Positions 12,127 to 22,573 are shown, numbered from the stretch's first letter. The stretch: 64,000 nt of DNA from Terrimonas ginsenosidimutans (GCF_022012415.1 NZ_JAKLTR010000016.1:94965-158964); one strand, 5' to 3'. Translations and numbers: made by a program. Notes: a model not told the origin generated them from the letters alone.

Positions 12127-15100
12127 ATGCGTTCCACTAACATCCCCCTTATCCGAGGTTTCTGGTACAGAAACTTTCCGTTTATTTTTTTGTTTTTTGC
12201 CTTCCTGACTATCCGATCCGATGCACACACACAGATGCGAAAGCTTTTTTCTGATAATGATGTGCCTCAAAATGAGGTGATGAAGTTCAGCTTTTATAGC
12301 CGGTCCGAAGGATATGTAGCGTTCCGAGACTGGGTGGGATACACCGTTGATTCCGGCAGGACTTATATTAGAAAGCCAGTGACACTCAACAACGTAAACT
12401 ACAATTCTCATCTTGTTAACCTCACGTTTGGTTTTGGAATAATGGGTGTCAAGGCATTTGACCAGCAAAATATTATTCTGTATGGGCATTACGGATTTGA
12501 GCCGGCTATCTTGAGGTCCTACAATGGGGGAAATACCTTTACCCTGGTTTATTATCTTGGCGTCAACCCAAGTGAGTTCCTGAATGGTGTTCCAGATATG
12601 GTTTTCCCGGAAAATAATCTGGTAGGATATGCCATTGAAGCAAACAATATTTTGAAGACGACTGATGGAGGGGTCAATTGGGTAACCCATAAGGCATACC
12701 CCGGTAAATATTTAACCAGGATAGATGCGCTGGATAATAATAATGTTTATGCGTACGGCACATATGGAAATTTGACGAACCTGGTAAAAACCACCAATGG
12801 CGGAGCTAGTTGGCAGGATATTACAATGCCTTCCATCCCCGGCAGCCATAAGACCATCCTTTCAGCGTTCTTCCGGACCGCGTCGAAAGGATGGTTGAGT
12901 TATTCAAACACCGATAACCAAGAGTATTTTTTCACCACCAGCAATGGTGGCGCGTCGTGGACATTATTGAACGATCCCGTAGCCACTTCTTTTGGTTGCA
13001 GCGAAATGAAGTTCTTCGACGATAATAACGGGTTCGCACTGTCGGGAATGAATGAGGTTTACCGGACGTCGAATGGCGGTGTTATATGGGAGCCTTTACC
13101 GCGGGATAATCGGTTTGAATACCTTAACTATTCTCACAATGATCTTGCATTCTGGAATGACCAGCAAATATGGGCCGGAGGTGGCGGAGGCCTTGTTGAG
13201 ATAAGTACCAATGGCGGAGGCTCTCCGTTGCCACGTGCTTATTTTAAAATCGATACAGCGGGGCTGAAGGCTACGCAAAAGGTGAAACTGCTGAATTATT
13301 CGCGCCAGAGCTATTCTTACCGTTGGCTGGTGAATGGCGTGGAAGTAAGTACCGCGTATAATGCCGAATATACGCATGATATTTATCACGTATTCGATAC
13401 AATTCAACTGATCGCCAGCAACGGAACATTGATTGATACCACTCTACGATACCAACCGTTTCATCCGCCGTTGATCGTATCGTCGTTTACACCTACGAGA
13501 GCAGTGTCGGGGCAGATCGTTACTATCGAAGGAATCAATCTCAGCGGTGTAACATCCGTTTCGTTTGGAGGAGTGCCTGCTGCCAGTTTTACTATTGTTT
13601 CTTCTACACGGATCACCGCCAGAGTGGGAGGAGGCGCTTCCGGAGACGTGGTGGTGGGTCGTTCCAATAGCTGGAGTTCTCTTCCCGGCTTTACGTTCGT
13701 AGCGCCACCGGATGTTACCTCTTTCAGCCCTGTATCTGCCACTACCGGCGAACTGATCAGTATTTATGGCTCCCATTTTCAAGAGGTGATCAGGGTTAGG
13801 ATGGGTGCTATTCCTGTTATATCTTTCACGGTCGTTTCTCCAACGTTGATCACTGCCATTGCCCCTTCCGGTCGTTCCGGCAGTGTATATGTAGAAACAG
13901 CAGGGGGAAAAGATTCTCTTAACGGCTTTATTGCTTTGCCTTCGATCACGTCTTTCAACCCTGCGCAAGGTACTCAGGGCTCCCGGCTGAAAATCAAGGG
14001 TACGTCTTTGTTGGACATTACGGCAGTGACGGTTGGCGGTTCTCCGGCGAGCTCTTTTACGATACATTCACCGGACAGCATCACGGCAATTGTGAGTGGA
14101 GGCAGTAGTGGGGAGGTTGTGATTTCGAAACCGGGAGCCAATGCCTCTTTGCCCGGATTCGTTTGGAGCCCGGCGCCTGTCATCACTTCTTTTGCGCCCG
14201 CTTCGGGTCCGGTGGGTACAGAGGTTGTCATCAGTGGAACTGGCTTTAATGCGGCTGCTGGGAGCAATACCGTTTATTTCGGTGCAGTCAAAGCCACTGT
14301 TGTTTCCGGCAGCGAAACTTCCTTAACGGTTAAAGTTCCGGTCGGAGCCACGTTTGATGCGATCAGCGTTACCAGCAATTTTCTTATTGCTTATTCTGCC
14401 AAACCGTTCTTAGTCAGTTTTGCCGACGGAGGAAGTATTTCTTCCAACAGCTTTTCGGAGGCTTTCAGTTCTAATGCCGGAACTAATTCTCCCAGGCATA
14501 TTGAAAAGGGCGATCTGGACGGAGATGGTAAAACAGATCTGATAATTACCTCTTCGGGAGGCACGTCGTCCCAACCGGGAGCCTATATTTATCGCAATAC
14601 AAGTAGTACTACCACAACTTCTTTTGCGGCTCCTATCCATCTGCCTGGAGGAGGGACAAAAACCGGCATTGGAGACCTTGATGGCGATGGGAAGCTAGAC
14701 CTGGTGATATTTTCTGATAACACTGTAAAGATATATCTGAATGCTTCTTCTCCAGGAAACATAAGCTTTATCCCAGACCAGGTATTGGTTGCAGGCTACA
14801 CTTTTCTCAGCATCGCAATAAATGATGTGGATGGAGACGGAAAAGCGGATATTGTCTGTGTTAGTTCTTCCTCTGCGATCATTTTCAGGAACCAGAGCGA
14901 CCCAGGAATGACCTTTTTTGCCGCACCGGTAGCCTTTTATACTGATGACTCCATAAACACGTTGGTGTCAGATCTGGATGGAGATAACAAGCCTGAAATC
15001 ATCTCGAGCGGATCTAGAAATCAGTTAAGCGTGCTAAAAAACACCTCAGTAAAAGGAGTGATTTCTTTTGCCTACCCTGTCAGGTTCGAGGGGGTCGAGG

Positions 15101-18100
15101 ACTCTCATATTGCGATTGGGGATTTGAATGGAGATGACCGGGCTGAAATTGTTATGTCCGATAATGAAGGACGCAAAGTGACTGTTTTTAAAAATACTGC
15201 TGCGACAGGAGATATCCGTTTTGTCCTTGTTGCCAATATTGAAGTGAATTCTCCCGGACAGGTGGCGCTCGCAGATCTTGATGGAGATGGCAAACTTGAT
15301 ATCGCCGTTTCTAACGTCATTAATCATTTTACTGTGCTCAAGAACTTGAGCAGTGGTGACAACATTTCTTTCTCGCCGGGGATTAGCTTCAAACAAGGAT
15401 CGTTTGGTTCAGGAAACCCAATAGCCCTGAGTGATATTAATGGTGATGGTAAAGATGATGTCGTGGTGGCAAGCGCAATTGGGAAAACGATTGCCGTATA
15501 CAGGAATAACGTACTGCCTGAACCGTTTGTTGAATCATTTACGCCTTCGATCGGAGTGGCGGGTACTGTTGTGACGATCACCGGAAGCAACTTCACTGGC
15601 GTAACTGATGTACATTTCGGTGTTACTCCTGCCGCGTCCTTTACCGTCAATCACGCGGGAAGTATTACAGCAGTTGTAGGTAACGGAAGTACCGGGGAAA
15701 TTTCTGTGAAGAACAGTTTCGGTACCGGCTTTTCATTTGACTCCTATCTGTTTAAAACCCCGGCACCGCTGATCACCTCGTTTTTTCCTGAACAGGCATC
15801 TGTCAATGCAACAGTGACAATTACCGGAGAGAATTTTGATGGGTCGACGATGAATACCCACGTTTATTTTGGCGGTAGCAGAGCGGAACTGGTGTCTGCC
15901 ACTTCAACAAGTCTGGTGGTCAAAGTGCCGTTCGGCTCAATGCACGAGCCGATCAGGGTTACCAGCAATGGCCGTGTTGCCTATAGCAAAAGGGCATTTA
16001 CTACCACCTTCAATGGCGGTGGTGATTTTAATGCTGCCTCTTTTGCTCCGCCATACGTTCGGTCAGGCGGGGGGTACTGGCCATTTTTTCCCGATATAGA
16101 CGGTGATGGTAAACCAGATATCGTCACTTCATCAAGCGCCAACAGTATCAGTATTTTGCAAAACGCCAGCATATCGGGTAGTTTTTTATTCAAAATGAGC
16201 CGGAGTTTTCCCATTGGACAGTCCCCCGGGAGTTTTGCTGCTGATGATCTGGATGGAGATGGTAAGCCAGATCTTGCCATGATATCCGAAAACAGAACAC
16301 TCACCTTGCTGCGCAATAATAGTTCTCCCGGCGTAGTAGATTTTGCTGCTAGAAAAGAATTTGTGTTGGGAGCAGGTGAGCCCAGTGTCAGTACTGTGCG
16401 CATCAATGATATGGATGGAGATGGCAAGGCTGATGTGATCCTGGGTCATTTATCCGGCGGAACGTTTTCCATTTACCGCGGAACCGGTAGCCCGGGTGAT
16501 ATCTCTGTGGATGCCAGGAAAGATTTTTCCCTGAATGCAACTGCTGCCGTTTTTTATATTGCAGATTTTGATGGAGATGGCAAGCCTGATGTTCTTGGGC
16601 TTTCGGGTAATTCGATTGGTGTTTTTGCTTATCGTAATACCAGCACACCCGGTAACCTGTCTTTTGTGGGGAGAACGACTGTAACTGCCGTTCCCGGAGG
16701 AGTTGCTGTAGCTGATTTTGACAATGACGGAAAGCCTGATATTGCCTTTATACCACATACAGGTGAGGGACTGACGATTTACCGCAACACATCTGTAAAT
16801 GGTGCGATAACTTTTGATGCCGGCACTCCTTTTCCGAGTAAAGGCACTTACACATCTATGGTGCCCAATGACCTGAACGGTGACGGGAAAGTAGACCTTG
16901 CCGTTAATTATGCAGGCAGGGAAGACCCCTATTCCGGACGTATGGTGACGGATGTTTTCCGCAATACCAGTTCGCCGGGTAGCATCTCCTTTGCTTCGCG
17001 GGTAACTTATCCGTCAACCGAGGGCTCCGGTAGTAGTGCGGCGTCAGTGGATTTTGATGGAGATGGCCGGGCAGATATCGTAAGTAGTTTATGGGCTGGG
17101 TTAAGTATCATGCGTAATACGAGCGGCGGACAGGGCCCAACGATCTCAGCGGTATCGCCACTGATCGCTCCTGCCGGAGCAACAGTTTTGATCAGCGGTA
17201 GTAATCTGACCGGCGCAACATCGGTTAGTTTCGGGGGTGTTGCGGCCAAATCTTTCACGGTTGAATCTTCTGAAAAGATCGTGGCTGTTATTGGTGAAGG
17301 AGCTTCCGGTATGGTGGTCGTGCAAATGCCAACCGGTACGGCAAGCATCAGCGGGTTTATCTTAGGTAAGGCACCCCTTATCACATCGGTTTCTCCCGGA
17401 GTAGTACCTGCCGGAGCTGAGATCGTGATCGAGGGTATGAATTTCACGGGGACCTCTTCTATCGCCATAGGTGGAACACCGGTCTCTTCTTTTATCATTA
17501 TCTCGCCTTCATTGATCAAGGCAGTGCCGGGCAGTGGTTCGTCTGGCGAGGTACAAGTGACAACGCCAGAGGGTACCGTTTCTTTTGGTAATGTTTCCAC
17601 AGCGCTTGCCCCGACGATCACTTCCTTTTCGCCTGTCAGCGTTACGGGAACTGGAACAGTCACTATCAATGGCTCCGGCTTTACCGGTACAACCGTAGTT
17701 AAACTTGGCGGCTATCCGGTAACGTTTACCATTGTTTCTCCCACTGTCATTACAGCGCAGCAGGATAGATATATGAGTTCAGGACTTGTCAGTGTCATAA
17801 CGCCTGGAGGGACGGCTGAAAAGGACGGATTAGTTTTTTCGACCGGCCCTGATGTTACCTCTTTCTTTCCTCAGGCTGCTACGAAGGGTATGAAAGTAAC
17901 GATAACCGGAACGGGACTGCAGCATGTTACCGAAGTTAAGTTTGGTGGTACTCCCGCCAGTTCTTTTACGATAATTTCTACCACAACGATAGAAGCAATT
18001 GTGGGGTCGGGCGCAACCGGCGATCTATGGGTCAGGACTCCTTCAGGAACAGGCGGGCGGCCGGGATTTACCTTTATCCAGGAGGGCCAACCTGTTATTG

Positions 18101-20502
18101 GTAGTATAGCACCTGCGATCGCAAGCACAGGAACGACGGTCACCATCACCGGTTATAATTTTACGGGTGCCAGTGCGGTTAGCTTTGGCGGCATAAGTGC
18201 TAGTTCGTTCAACGTAGTTTCGCGTGATACTATAACGGCGGTCGTGGCAGGTGGTGCTTCCGGTGTGATCACTATTTCTACTCCAACGGGAACTGCGGAG
18301 TTTGGAGGATTTGCCTATACCACCGCTCCGCTGATTACATCCTTTACGCCTGTATCTGCGCAGCCTGGTTCTTCGATCACGATTTTTGGCAGAAACTTCA
18401 GCAACAACCCTTCTTCCAATGTGGTGTACTTCGGGGATGTAAAAGCCACGGTAACGAAAGCCACTACCAGTTCGCTGATGGTCACTGTTCCGAAAAGTGC
18501 TTCCTATAGCGCACTGACAGTAGCGGTGGGAGGACTGACAGGGTATTCTCCTCATGCGTTCCTGCCGGTCTTTGCTGGTGCGGGAAAACTGAAGCCATCG
18601 AATTTTGCTATCCATATGGACTCGTCTTCCGCTAATGGACCCAATGCTGTTGCGCTGACGGACATCGATGGAGATGGGAAACCAGATATCACGGTCGCCA
18701 ACCTGTCGTCGTCACTACAGGCAGGCATCTACACTTTCCGAAATGCCGGAGCTCCTGGGAGAATGGGTTTTGCCACTCACAATGAAATTGGAACCCACAC
18801 AGCCCCTATTTATCTGAAGTATGCCGATGTGAACGGGGATACGAAACCTGATCTGACCTTTCCGGGTTCAGCCGATATAAACGGAGTGGGTGTTCACCCC
18901 AATACCAGTTCGCCCGGCACGATTAGTTTTGCTTCACCGCTTAAGATGACAGCGGGTCTTAGTAACTCCCATGTTTGCGCAGGAGATTTTGACGGTGATG
19001 GGAAGATTGACGTTGGTATTGTGGTAGCCAACACACATGCGGTATCGATGTTCCGTAGTACCGGGAGTGGAGGTACGACCTCTTTTGCGCCTGTTGTACA
19101 GGTGTCCGCAGGTATCTATCCGGATGCGGTCGCAGCAGAGGACATGGATAATGACGGTAAGCTGGATCTGGTCATCGTCGGCCTGAACTATATACGTGTA
19201 ATGCGAAATACCAGCACCCCCGGCAATTTGAGCTTTACAAGTTGGGAAGTGCGCCTGCCTGGTTATAATAACCATCTGGCTACCGGCGATCTTGATGGTG
19301 ATGGGAAATCAGATGTCGTGCTGATCAATAGAAGCAAGCCTCAGGGAATGATCATGAAAAACAGGAGCATGCCGGGCCATATAAAGCTTGAACCGGACGG
19401 CTATTTCAATACCAAAACATCCCCGGAGATTGTTGCCCTCGCTGACATTGACGGAAACGCGCAGCCTGATATACTGGTAGCTTCATCGGGGAATGAATTA
19501 TCTGTTCTACCCAATATCAGCACTGGCAATTCGATCCGCTTTGATTCGGTTGTGCACATTCCTCTGTCTGCTCCCGCTTCTTATGTGGCTGTCGGCGACA
19601 TGGACGGGGATGGAAGGCCCGACGTGGTGCTAACCAGTAAAGCTGCTAACAGCGTATCGATCCTGCGTAATCAGCAGGATACTGTTTCCTTGCTTGAGGT
19701 GCCGGCGTGTGCGAACACATCCAAAAGCCTGACATCCGGTGTTACCGGCAACTCGTATCAGTGGCAGCGAAATACGGGCGTTGGCTTTGCCAGCCTGACC
19801 GATGACAATGAATTCTCCGGAAGTCAGACTGCAACGCTTACTTTAGCGGCGATCCCTGCACATTGGGATAAGCATCTTTTCAGGTGTATGGTTAATGGTA
19901 TCCAGTCGAGCCAATGGTTCGGTTTAGCGCTGAACCCTGTTTTGGATGCTGCCATTACGATCAGTTCACCTACTCTGATTGTTAACCCGGGCGCAAGTAT
20001 ACTGGTCTCATCCGCTGTGACCAATACAGGGACAACCACAGGGTTTCAGTGGCAGGATAGTACGGCGACGCATAGCTGGCAGAATATCAGCGGTGCGGTG
20101 CTTTCATCGCTCAATTATTCGCCGGGGGCAACCGGTGTAAGACTGCGATGTCTGCTGACGGGGGAGAGTGCCTGCAGCAACATCACGCTTCCCAGCAACG
20201 TGCTCCAGTTTACGCTCAATATTCCGACAAGTATCAATCCTGAGCCAGCCGCGGATCATGGTATCCGGTTGTATCCCAATCCAGTTGCGCAGTTGTTAAG
20301 GATCGATACGCTGAAGTTGGCAGACAGATGGGAATCCTTGCAGATCGTGAGCGCTGATGGCAAGCCTGTGCTGCAATGGCGGACCATTGTCAACCAGATG
20401 AGTGTGTCGATTGATGTCAGCCAGTTTCCTGCGGGGCTTTATTTTGTGATCATGAAGAAAAAGCCGGAGAAGACGGTTTATCTGAAGTTTGTGAAAAGAT
20501 AG
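12127..20502 (+). CDS. Giant T9SS-exported protein: Asp-box propeller, 12 TIG domains, 3 seven-repeat FG-GAP blocks, sorting domain
   Basis: 2791 codons. A signal peptide (to about residue 36) is followed by a sortilin-like region (40-365) with Asp-box motifs such as TTDGGVNW and TSNGGASW. A PKD-like domain (370-445) leads into four TIG/IPT domains (447-770), then an FG-GAP/VCBS block (790-1130), two TIG (1134-1296), a second FG-GAP block (1318-1665), six TIG (1671-2153), a third FG-GAP block (2171-2516), two Ig-like domains (2520-2697) and a type A Por/T9SS sorting domain (YPNPVAQLLRID ... GLYFVIM) at the end. Each FG-GAP block has seven calcium-binding motifs of the DxDGDGKxD type, matching one integrin-like seven-bladed propeller each. 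It is probably surface-attached or released and may bind glycans or cells. It lies alone, ends at a strong terminator, and is the largest cargo of the island. No catalytic domain was seen. Confidence 0.9.
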   Translation: MRSTNIPLIRGFWYRNFPFIFLFFAFLTIRSDAHTQMRKLFSDNDVPQNEVMKFSFYSRSEGYVAFRDWVGYTVDSGRTYIRKPVTLNNVNYNSHLVNLTFGFGIMGVKAFDQQNIILYGHYGFEPAILRSYNGGNTFTLVYYLGVNPSEFLNGVPDMVFPENNLVGYAIEANNILKTTDGGVNWVTHKAYPGKYLTRIDALDNNNVYAYGTYGNLTNLVKTTNGGASWQDITMPSIPGSHKTILSAFFRTASKGWLSYSNTDNQEYFFTTSNGGASWTLLNDPVATSFGCSEMKFFDDNNGFALSGMNEVYRTSNGGVIWEPLPRDNRFEYLNYSHNDLAFWNDQQIWAGGGGGLVEISTNGGGSPLPRAYFKIDTAGLKATQKVKLLNYSRQSYSYRWLVNGVEVSTAYNAEYTHDIYHVFDTIQLIASNGTLIDTTLRYQPFHPPLIVSSFTPTRAVSGQIVTIEGINLSGVTSVSFGGVPAASFTIVSSTRITARVGGGASGDVVVGRSNSWSSLPGFTFVAPPDVTSFSPVSATTGELISIYGSHFQEVIRVRMGAIPVISFTVVSPTLITAIAPSGRSGSVYVETAGGKDSLNGFIALPSITSFNPAQGTQGSRLKIKGTSLLDITAVTVGGSPASSFTIHSPDSITAIVSGGSSGEVVISKPGANASLPGFVWSPAPVITSFAPASGPVGTEVVISGTGFNAAAGSNTVYFGAVKATVVSGSETSLTVKVPVGATFDAISVTSNFLIAYSAKPFLVSFADGGSISSNSFSEAFSSNAGTNSPRHIEKGDLDGDGKTDLIITSSGGTSSQPGAYIYRNTSSTTTTSFAAPIHLPGGGTKTGIGDLDGDGKLDLVIFSDNTVKIYLNASSPGNISFIPDQVLVAGYTFLSIAINDVDGDGKADIVCVSSSSAIIFRNQSDPGMTFFAAPVAFYTDDSINTLVSDLDGDNKPEIISSGSRNQLSVLKNTSVKGVISFAYPVRFEGVEDSHIAIGDLNGDDRAEIVMSDNEGRKVTVFKNTAATGDIRFVLVANIEVNSPGQVALADLDGDGKLDIAVSNVINHFTVLKNLSSGDNISFSPGISFKQGSFGSGNPIALSDINGDGKDDVVVASAIGKTIAVYRNNVLPEPFVESFTPSIGVAGTVVTITGSNFTGVTDVHFGVTPAASFTVNHAGSITAVVGNGSTGEISVKNSFGTGFSFDSYLFKTPAPLITSFFPEQASVNATVTITGENFDGSTMNTHVYFGGSRAELVSATSTSLVVKVPFGSMHEPIRVTSNGRVAYSKRAFTTTFNGGGDFNAASFAPPYVRSGGGYWPFFPDIDGDGKPDIVTSSSANSISILQNASISGSFLFKMSRSFPIGQSPGSFAADDLDGDGKPDLAMISENRTLTLLRNNSSPGVVDFAARKEFVLGAGEPSVSTVRINDMDGDGKADVILGHLSGGTFSIYRGTGSPGDISVDARKDFSLNATAAVFYIADFDGDGKPDVLGLSGNSIGVFAYRNTSTPGNLSFVGRTTVTAVPGGVAVADFDNDGKPDIAFIPHTGEGLTIYRNTSVNGAITFDAGTPFPSKGTYTSMVPNDLNGDGKVDLAVNYAGREDPYSGRMVTDVFRNTSSPGSISFASRVTYPSTEGSGSSAASVDFDGDGRADIVSSLWAGLSIMRNTSGGQGPTISAVSPLIAPAGATVLISGSNLTGATSVSFGGVAAKSFTVESSEKIVAVIGEGASGMVVVQMPTGTASISGFILGKAPLITSVSPGVVPAGAEIVIEGMNFTGTSSIAIGGTPVSSFIIISPSLIKAVPGSGSSGEVQVTTPEGTVSFGNVSTALAPTITSFSPVSVTGTGTVTINGSGFTGTTVVKLGGYPVTFTIVSPTVITAQQDRYMSSGLVSVITPGGTAEKDGLVFSTGPDVTSFFPQAATKGMKVTITGTGLQHVTEVKFGGTPASSFTIISTTTIEAIVGSGATGDLWVRTPSGTGGRPGFTFIQEGQPVIGSIAPAIASTGTTVTITGYNFTGASAVSFGGISASSFNVVSRDTITAVVAGGASGVITISTPTGTAEFGGFAYTTAPLITSFTPVSAQPGSSITIFGRNFSNNPSSNVVYFGDVKATVTKATTSSLMVTVPKSASYSALTVAVGGLTGYSPHAFLPVFAGAGKLKPSNFAIHMDSSSANGPNAVALTDIDGDGKPDITVANLSSSLQAGIYTFRNAGAPGRMGFATHNEIGTHTAPIYLKYADVNGDTKPDLTFPGSADINGVGVHPNTSSPGTISFASPLKMTAGLSNSHVCAGDFDGDGKIDVGIVVANTHAVSMFRSTGSGGTTSFAPVVQVSAGIYPDAVAAEDMDNDGKLDLVIVGLNYIRVMRNTSTPGNLSFTSWEVRLPGYNNHLATGDLDGDGKSDVVLINRSKPQGMIMKNRSMPGHIKLEPDGYFNTKTSPEIVALADIDGNAQPDILVASSGNELSVLPNISTGNSIRFDSVVHIPLSAPASYVAVGDMDGDGRPDVVLTSKAANSVSILRNQQDTVSLLEVPACANTSKSLTSGVTGNSYQWQRNTGVGFASLTDDNEFSGSQTATLTLAAIPAHWDKHLFRCMVNGIQSSQWFGLALNPVLDAAITISSPTLIVNPGASILVSSAVTNTGTTTGFQWQDSTATHSWQNISGAVLSSLNYSPGATGVRLRCLLTGESACSNITLPSNVLQFTLNIPTSINPEPAADHGIRLYPNPVAQLLRIDTLKLADRWESLQIVSADGKPVLQWRTIVNQMSVSIDVSQFPAGLYFVIMKKKPEKTVYLKFVKR

Positions 20503-20549
20503 AAAGGGAGTGTAAATAATCGAGTTGTCTCCAAACTTTTTTAGTTTAG

Positions 20550-20588
20550 CAGTCGCGTCCGAGATGTCTCGGACGCGACTGTTTTTTT
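20550..20588 (+). terminator. Rho-independent terminator of the giant gene
   Basis: CAGTCGCGTCCGAGA pairs fully with TCTCGGACGCGACTG and is followed by a run of seven T. It starts 48 bases after the stop at 20502. Confidence 0.9.
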
Positions 20589-20798
20589 GGGCATTGTGAA
20601 CGGGGACCAACGGTTTTTTTGTCTGGCTAATTGGCTGAGAGAAGGCGATGAAGGTTACAGCTGTTTTTTGTCCGTTTTATTCGGTAGCCTAAAGCGAGCC
20701 CGTATATCCCGCCAAGATACTAAAAGACTGTATGCGCCAGCCCTGGACGGCAATGAACCTTCTTTACAGTGAGAAGCCCGTCCATGTTTTCGGATGTT

Positions 20799-21032
20799 TC
20801 ATTTTCCCGCCCTCATTAACCCGAAGGTGGTCGTGCTATTGTTCAGCATGAGTATCCTACCTTGTTTAGATGCTACAAACCATGCATTATATTTTTCGGT
20901 TTTACCGTCGGATCGCTTAGTAAGCGATACTGACCAGTCCGTCGTGATGACTGATCCTTTGAACTGCTGTTTATAGGATTGCACATTCCCTGTGGTGCCG
21001 TAGCCTCCGTTATTGAAAAGATTGGGATGCTG
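20799..21032 (-). pseudogene. C-terminal gene fragment, unknown family
   Basis: The minus-strand frame is open from 21032, just after a stop, to the TGA at 20799. It encodes NNGGYGTTGNVQSYKQQF, ITTDWSVSLTKRSDGKTEKY and a hydrophobic-polar end. There is no convincing start codon; the internal GTG is mid-domain. It has good protein-like composition and looks like the tail of a larger protein whose N-terminus was lost when the toxin module on the other strand was joined at 21033. I do not recognise it. The stretch 20590-20798 shows nothing else. Confidence 0.35.
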
Positions 21033-21644
21033 TTAAAAGTGGGGTTAAATCAATGTGGAATTATCATTCATCTACCCCTTTTAAGCAGCAGATTAGTGAA
21101 TATATAACTCAGGCAAAAAGCTGGGACAATTGGGCGCAAGCCGTAGAGCTTTCTGTTCTACTTTTTGCTCCCGGAAAGGTAAATACAGCTTTGAAGGTAG
21201 AAAATGGAGCAGGGGGGGCATTAAGGCGGCAGGTGCTATCGAAGCGGAAACGATTGCTGCCGCTGGATTAAGAGATCAGTATATTGCTGCAGTTTCTGGA
21301 TTAAAGGCTATCGGAGACAATCTGCTAAAGTTTGGAATTGAAGAAAAATATGTTGCTGAGGCGCTGAGTATAACAAGGAGGAAACTGGGAGAGGTTTTCA
21401 AAGATGCAACTCCGGCAGATCTGCGTGAGTGGATATATAAGTTTAATGAAATAGATATCAAGACAAATTAGGGCCAACTTATGAGTTCCTTAAGAACGTG
21501 CAAAAGAAAAGTGATGCATCTATAATAGAATCATCTTCCAGGCCTTTAGGTACAAAGGAACAGTTGGGAGCAGCTCTTTACAAAGAGTTCGGTGAGGCTG
21601 TTCGACCTGTACTCGAGAAATACGAAATGATATCCAAAAAATGA
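21020..21644 (+). pseudogene. Polymorphic-toxin C-terminal tip, N-truncated and frameshifted
   Basis: The frame opens near 21020 (DWDAVKSGVKSMWNYHSS) and reads KSWDNWAQAVELSVLLFAPG, a linker seen before toxin tips of Rhs-like proteins. At the G7 run (21212-21218) one missing G shifts it to the frame of GAIEAETIAAAGLRDQYIAA. A second one-base loss near 21470 leads to KLGPTYEFLKNVQKKSD and IIESSSRPLGTKEQLG, ending TGA at 21642-21644. The stop overlaps the ATG of the next gene by 4 bases, the classic toxin-immunity coupling. The large N-terminal delivery part is absent, so this is an orphan tip displaced from its parent gene. The toxic activity is not identifiable from the motifs. Confidence 0.6.
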
Positions 21645-22081
21645 AAATAAGAATTTTACAAAAAAGCAGAGCCTCGAGTCAGGCATTGCTTGATCTATCT
21701 ACAGGGAAGGTTGAGTTTTATATTCTTTCAGTTGATGATAATTCATTGTCAGAATTCCCTGTCAAAGGAGTTTATGAGATAATCAACAATCATTTGGTAA
21801 TATTATATAAGCCTGAAGTTGATAAAGTATTGTTACGTGTTGACGTCGACGAATTTGTGATTAACGATAAGTTTTCTTTAAAGTATCACATAGAAGGGAA
21901 TAGGGGAATTCTGATAATTAGAGACCATTCTAAAGTGATTTCTTTGGATATTTTTCTTGGGAACTTATTTCCTGTGAGCACTTTTCATTATTCCGAGGAT
22001 GAGGAGGATGTGAATTTTTTACTCTGGTTGTCAAATGTTCTGAACTCAAAAGAGCGCTTTAAAATTTTATTAGACACATAG
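21641..22081 (+). CDS. Putative immunity protein for the preceding toxin tip
   Basis: 146 codons, intact, starting ATG 21641 inside the stop of the toxin remnant (ATGA overlap). The protein is acidic, beta-rich and cytoplasmic, ending with a helix (NFLLWLSNVLNSKERFKILL). No signal peptide or membrane segment is present. Immunity function is inferred from the overlap and position only; the sequence does not match an immunity family I can name. Its base composition is more AT-rich than the giant gene upstream, consistent with acquisition. A second, degraded toxin tip follows directly. Confidence 0.6.
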   Translation: MKIRILQKSRASSQALLDLSTGKVEFYILSVDDNSLSEFPVKGVYEIINNHLVILYKPEVDKVLLRVDVDEFVINDKFSLKYHIEGNRGILIIRDHSKVISLDIFLGNLFPVSTFHYSEDEEDVNFLLWLSNVLNSKERFKILLDT

Positions 22082-22326
22082 AAAGAAGTTACATCAGCCT
22101 GAGGCACTTTCTGCGCAAAGAAATGTATTGAAAGCGACTGCCAGATTGATGATGAAAGATAGAAAAGCTGCTGCAGCTCTTGATAAGAGTGATCCTATTA
22201 GACCTTTTCAGTATTACGTTGATAAGTATACACAAAAAGGGTATAGTGGAGAAAACTTGTGGTAGAAAATTATAACGGGGTCTGCAAAACCTAACGCAGA
22301 AGTAAACAAGAAGTTTAATATTAACT
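22082..22326 (+). pseudogene. Second toxin-tip remnant, in-frame stop
   Basis: Directly after the immunity gene, one frame reads KKLHQPEALSAQRNVLKATA, then LDKSDPIRPFQYYVDKYTQK, an in-frame TAG at 22263-22265, and finally KIITGSAKPNAEVNKKFNIN before a stop near 22326. The end resembles the IIESSSRPLG region of the first tip, so the two modules are probably related. No start codon exists; it is a displaced, dead tip. Confidence 0.5.
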
Positions 22327-22333
22327 AGGTAAT

Positions 22334-22552
22334 ATGGCTGGTCAACAGGTTTTAGAAGAGCTTAAGAATATAGAAATAAAATGGCATAGAAACAAAAGCC
22401 ATCATCGTTTTTATTACAGCGAATTAGCCGGGGAACTTCTATTGTTACGATTGAATGATTTTCCAGATGAGCCTCTGTTAACCCTTATTAAAGGACAGAA
22501 TATTTGGGATATCGATGATGTTCCTGAGAAGTGGAACATTCCCTTTAGGTAG
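22334..22552 (+). CDS. Small putative immunity protein
   Basis: 72 codons from ATG 22334, eight bases after the end of the second toxin remnant. The protein is small, soluble and ends LTLIKGQNIWDIDDVPEKWN, a short aromatic and acidic tail. Immunity role is inferred from the repeated toxin-immunity order. It is intact while its toxin is broken, as expected if an immunity gene is kept or lost neutrally after the toxin dies. A bidirectional terminator follows at 22574. Confidence 0.55.
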   Translation: MAGQQVLEELKNIEIKWHRNKSHHRFYYSELAGELLLLRLNDFPDEPLLTLIKGQNIWDIDDVPEKWNIPFR

Positions 22553-22573
22553 ACGTAGTCTATTTCGAATAGC

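Noticed and set aside
13444..18615. Long minus-strand open frames inside the giant gene
   Set aside because: They are shadows created by the codon bias of the TIG and FG-GAP repeats; none has recognisable domains.
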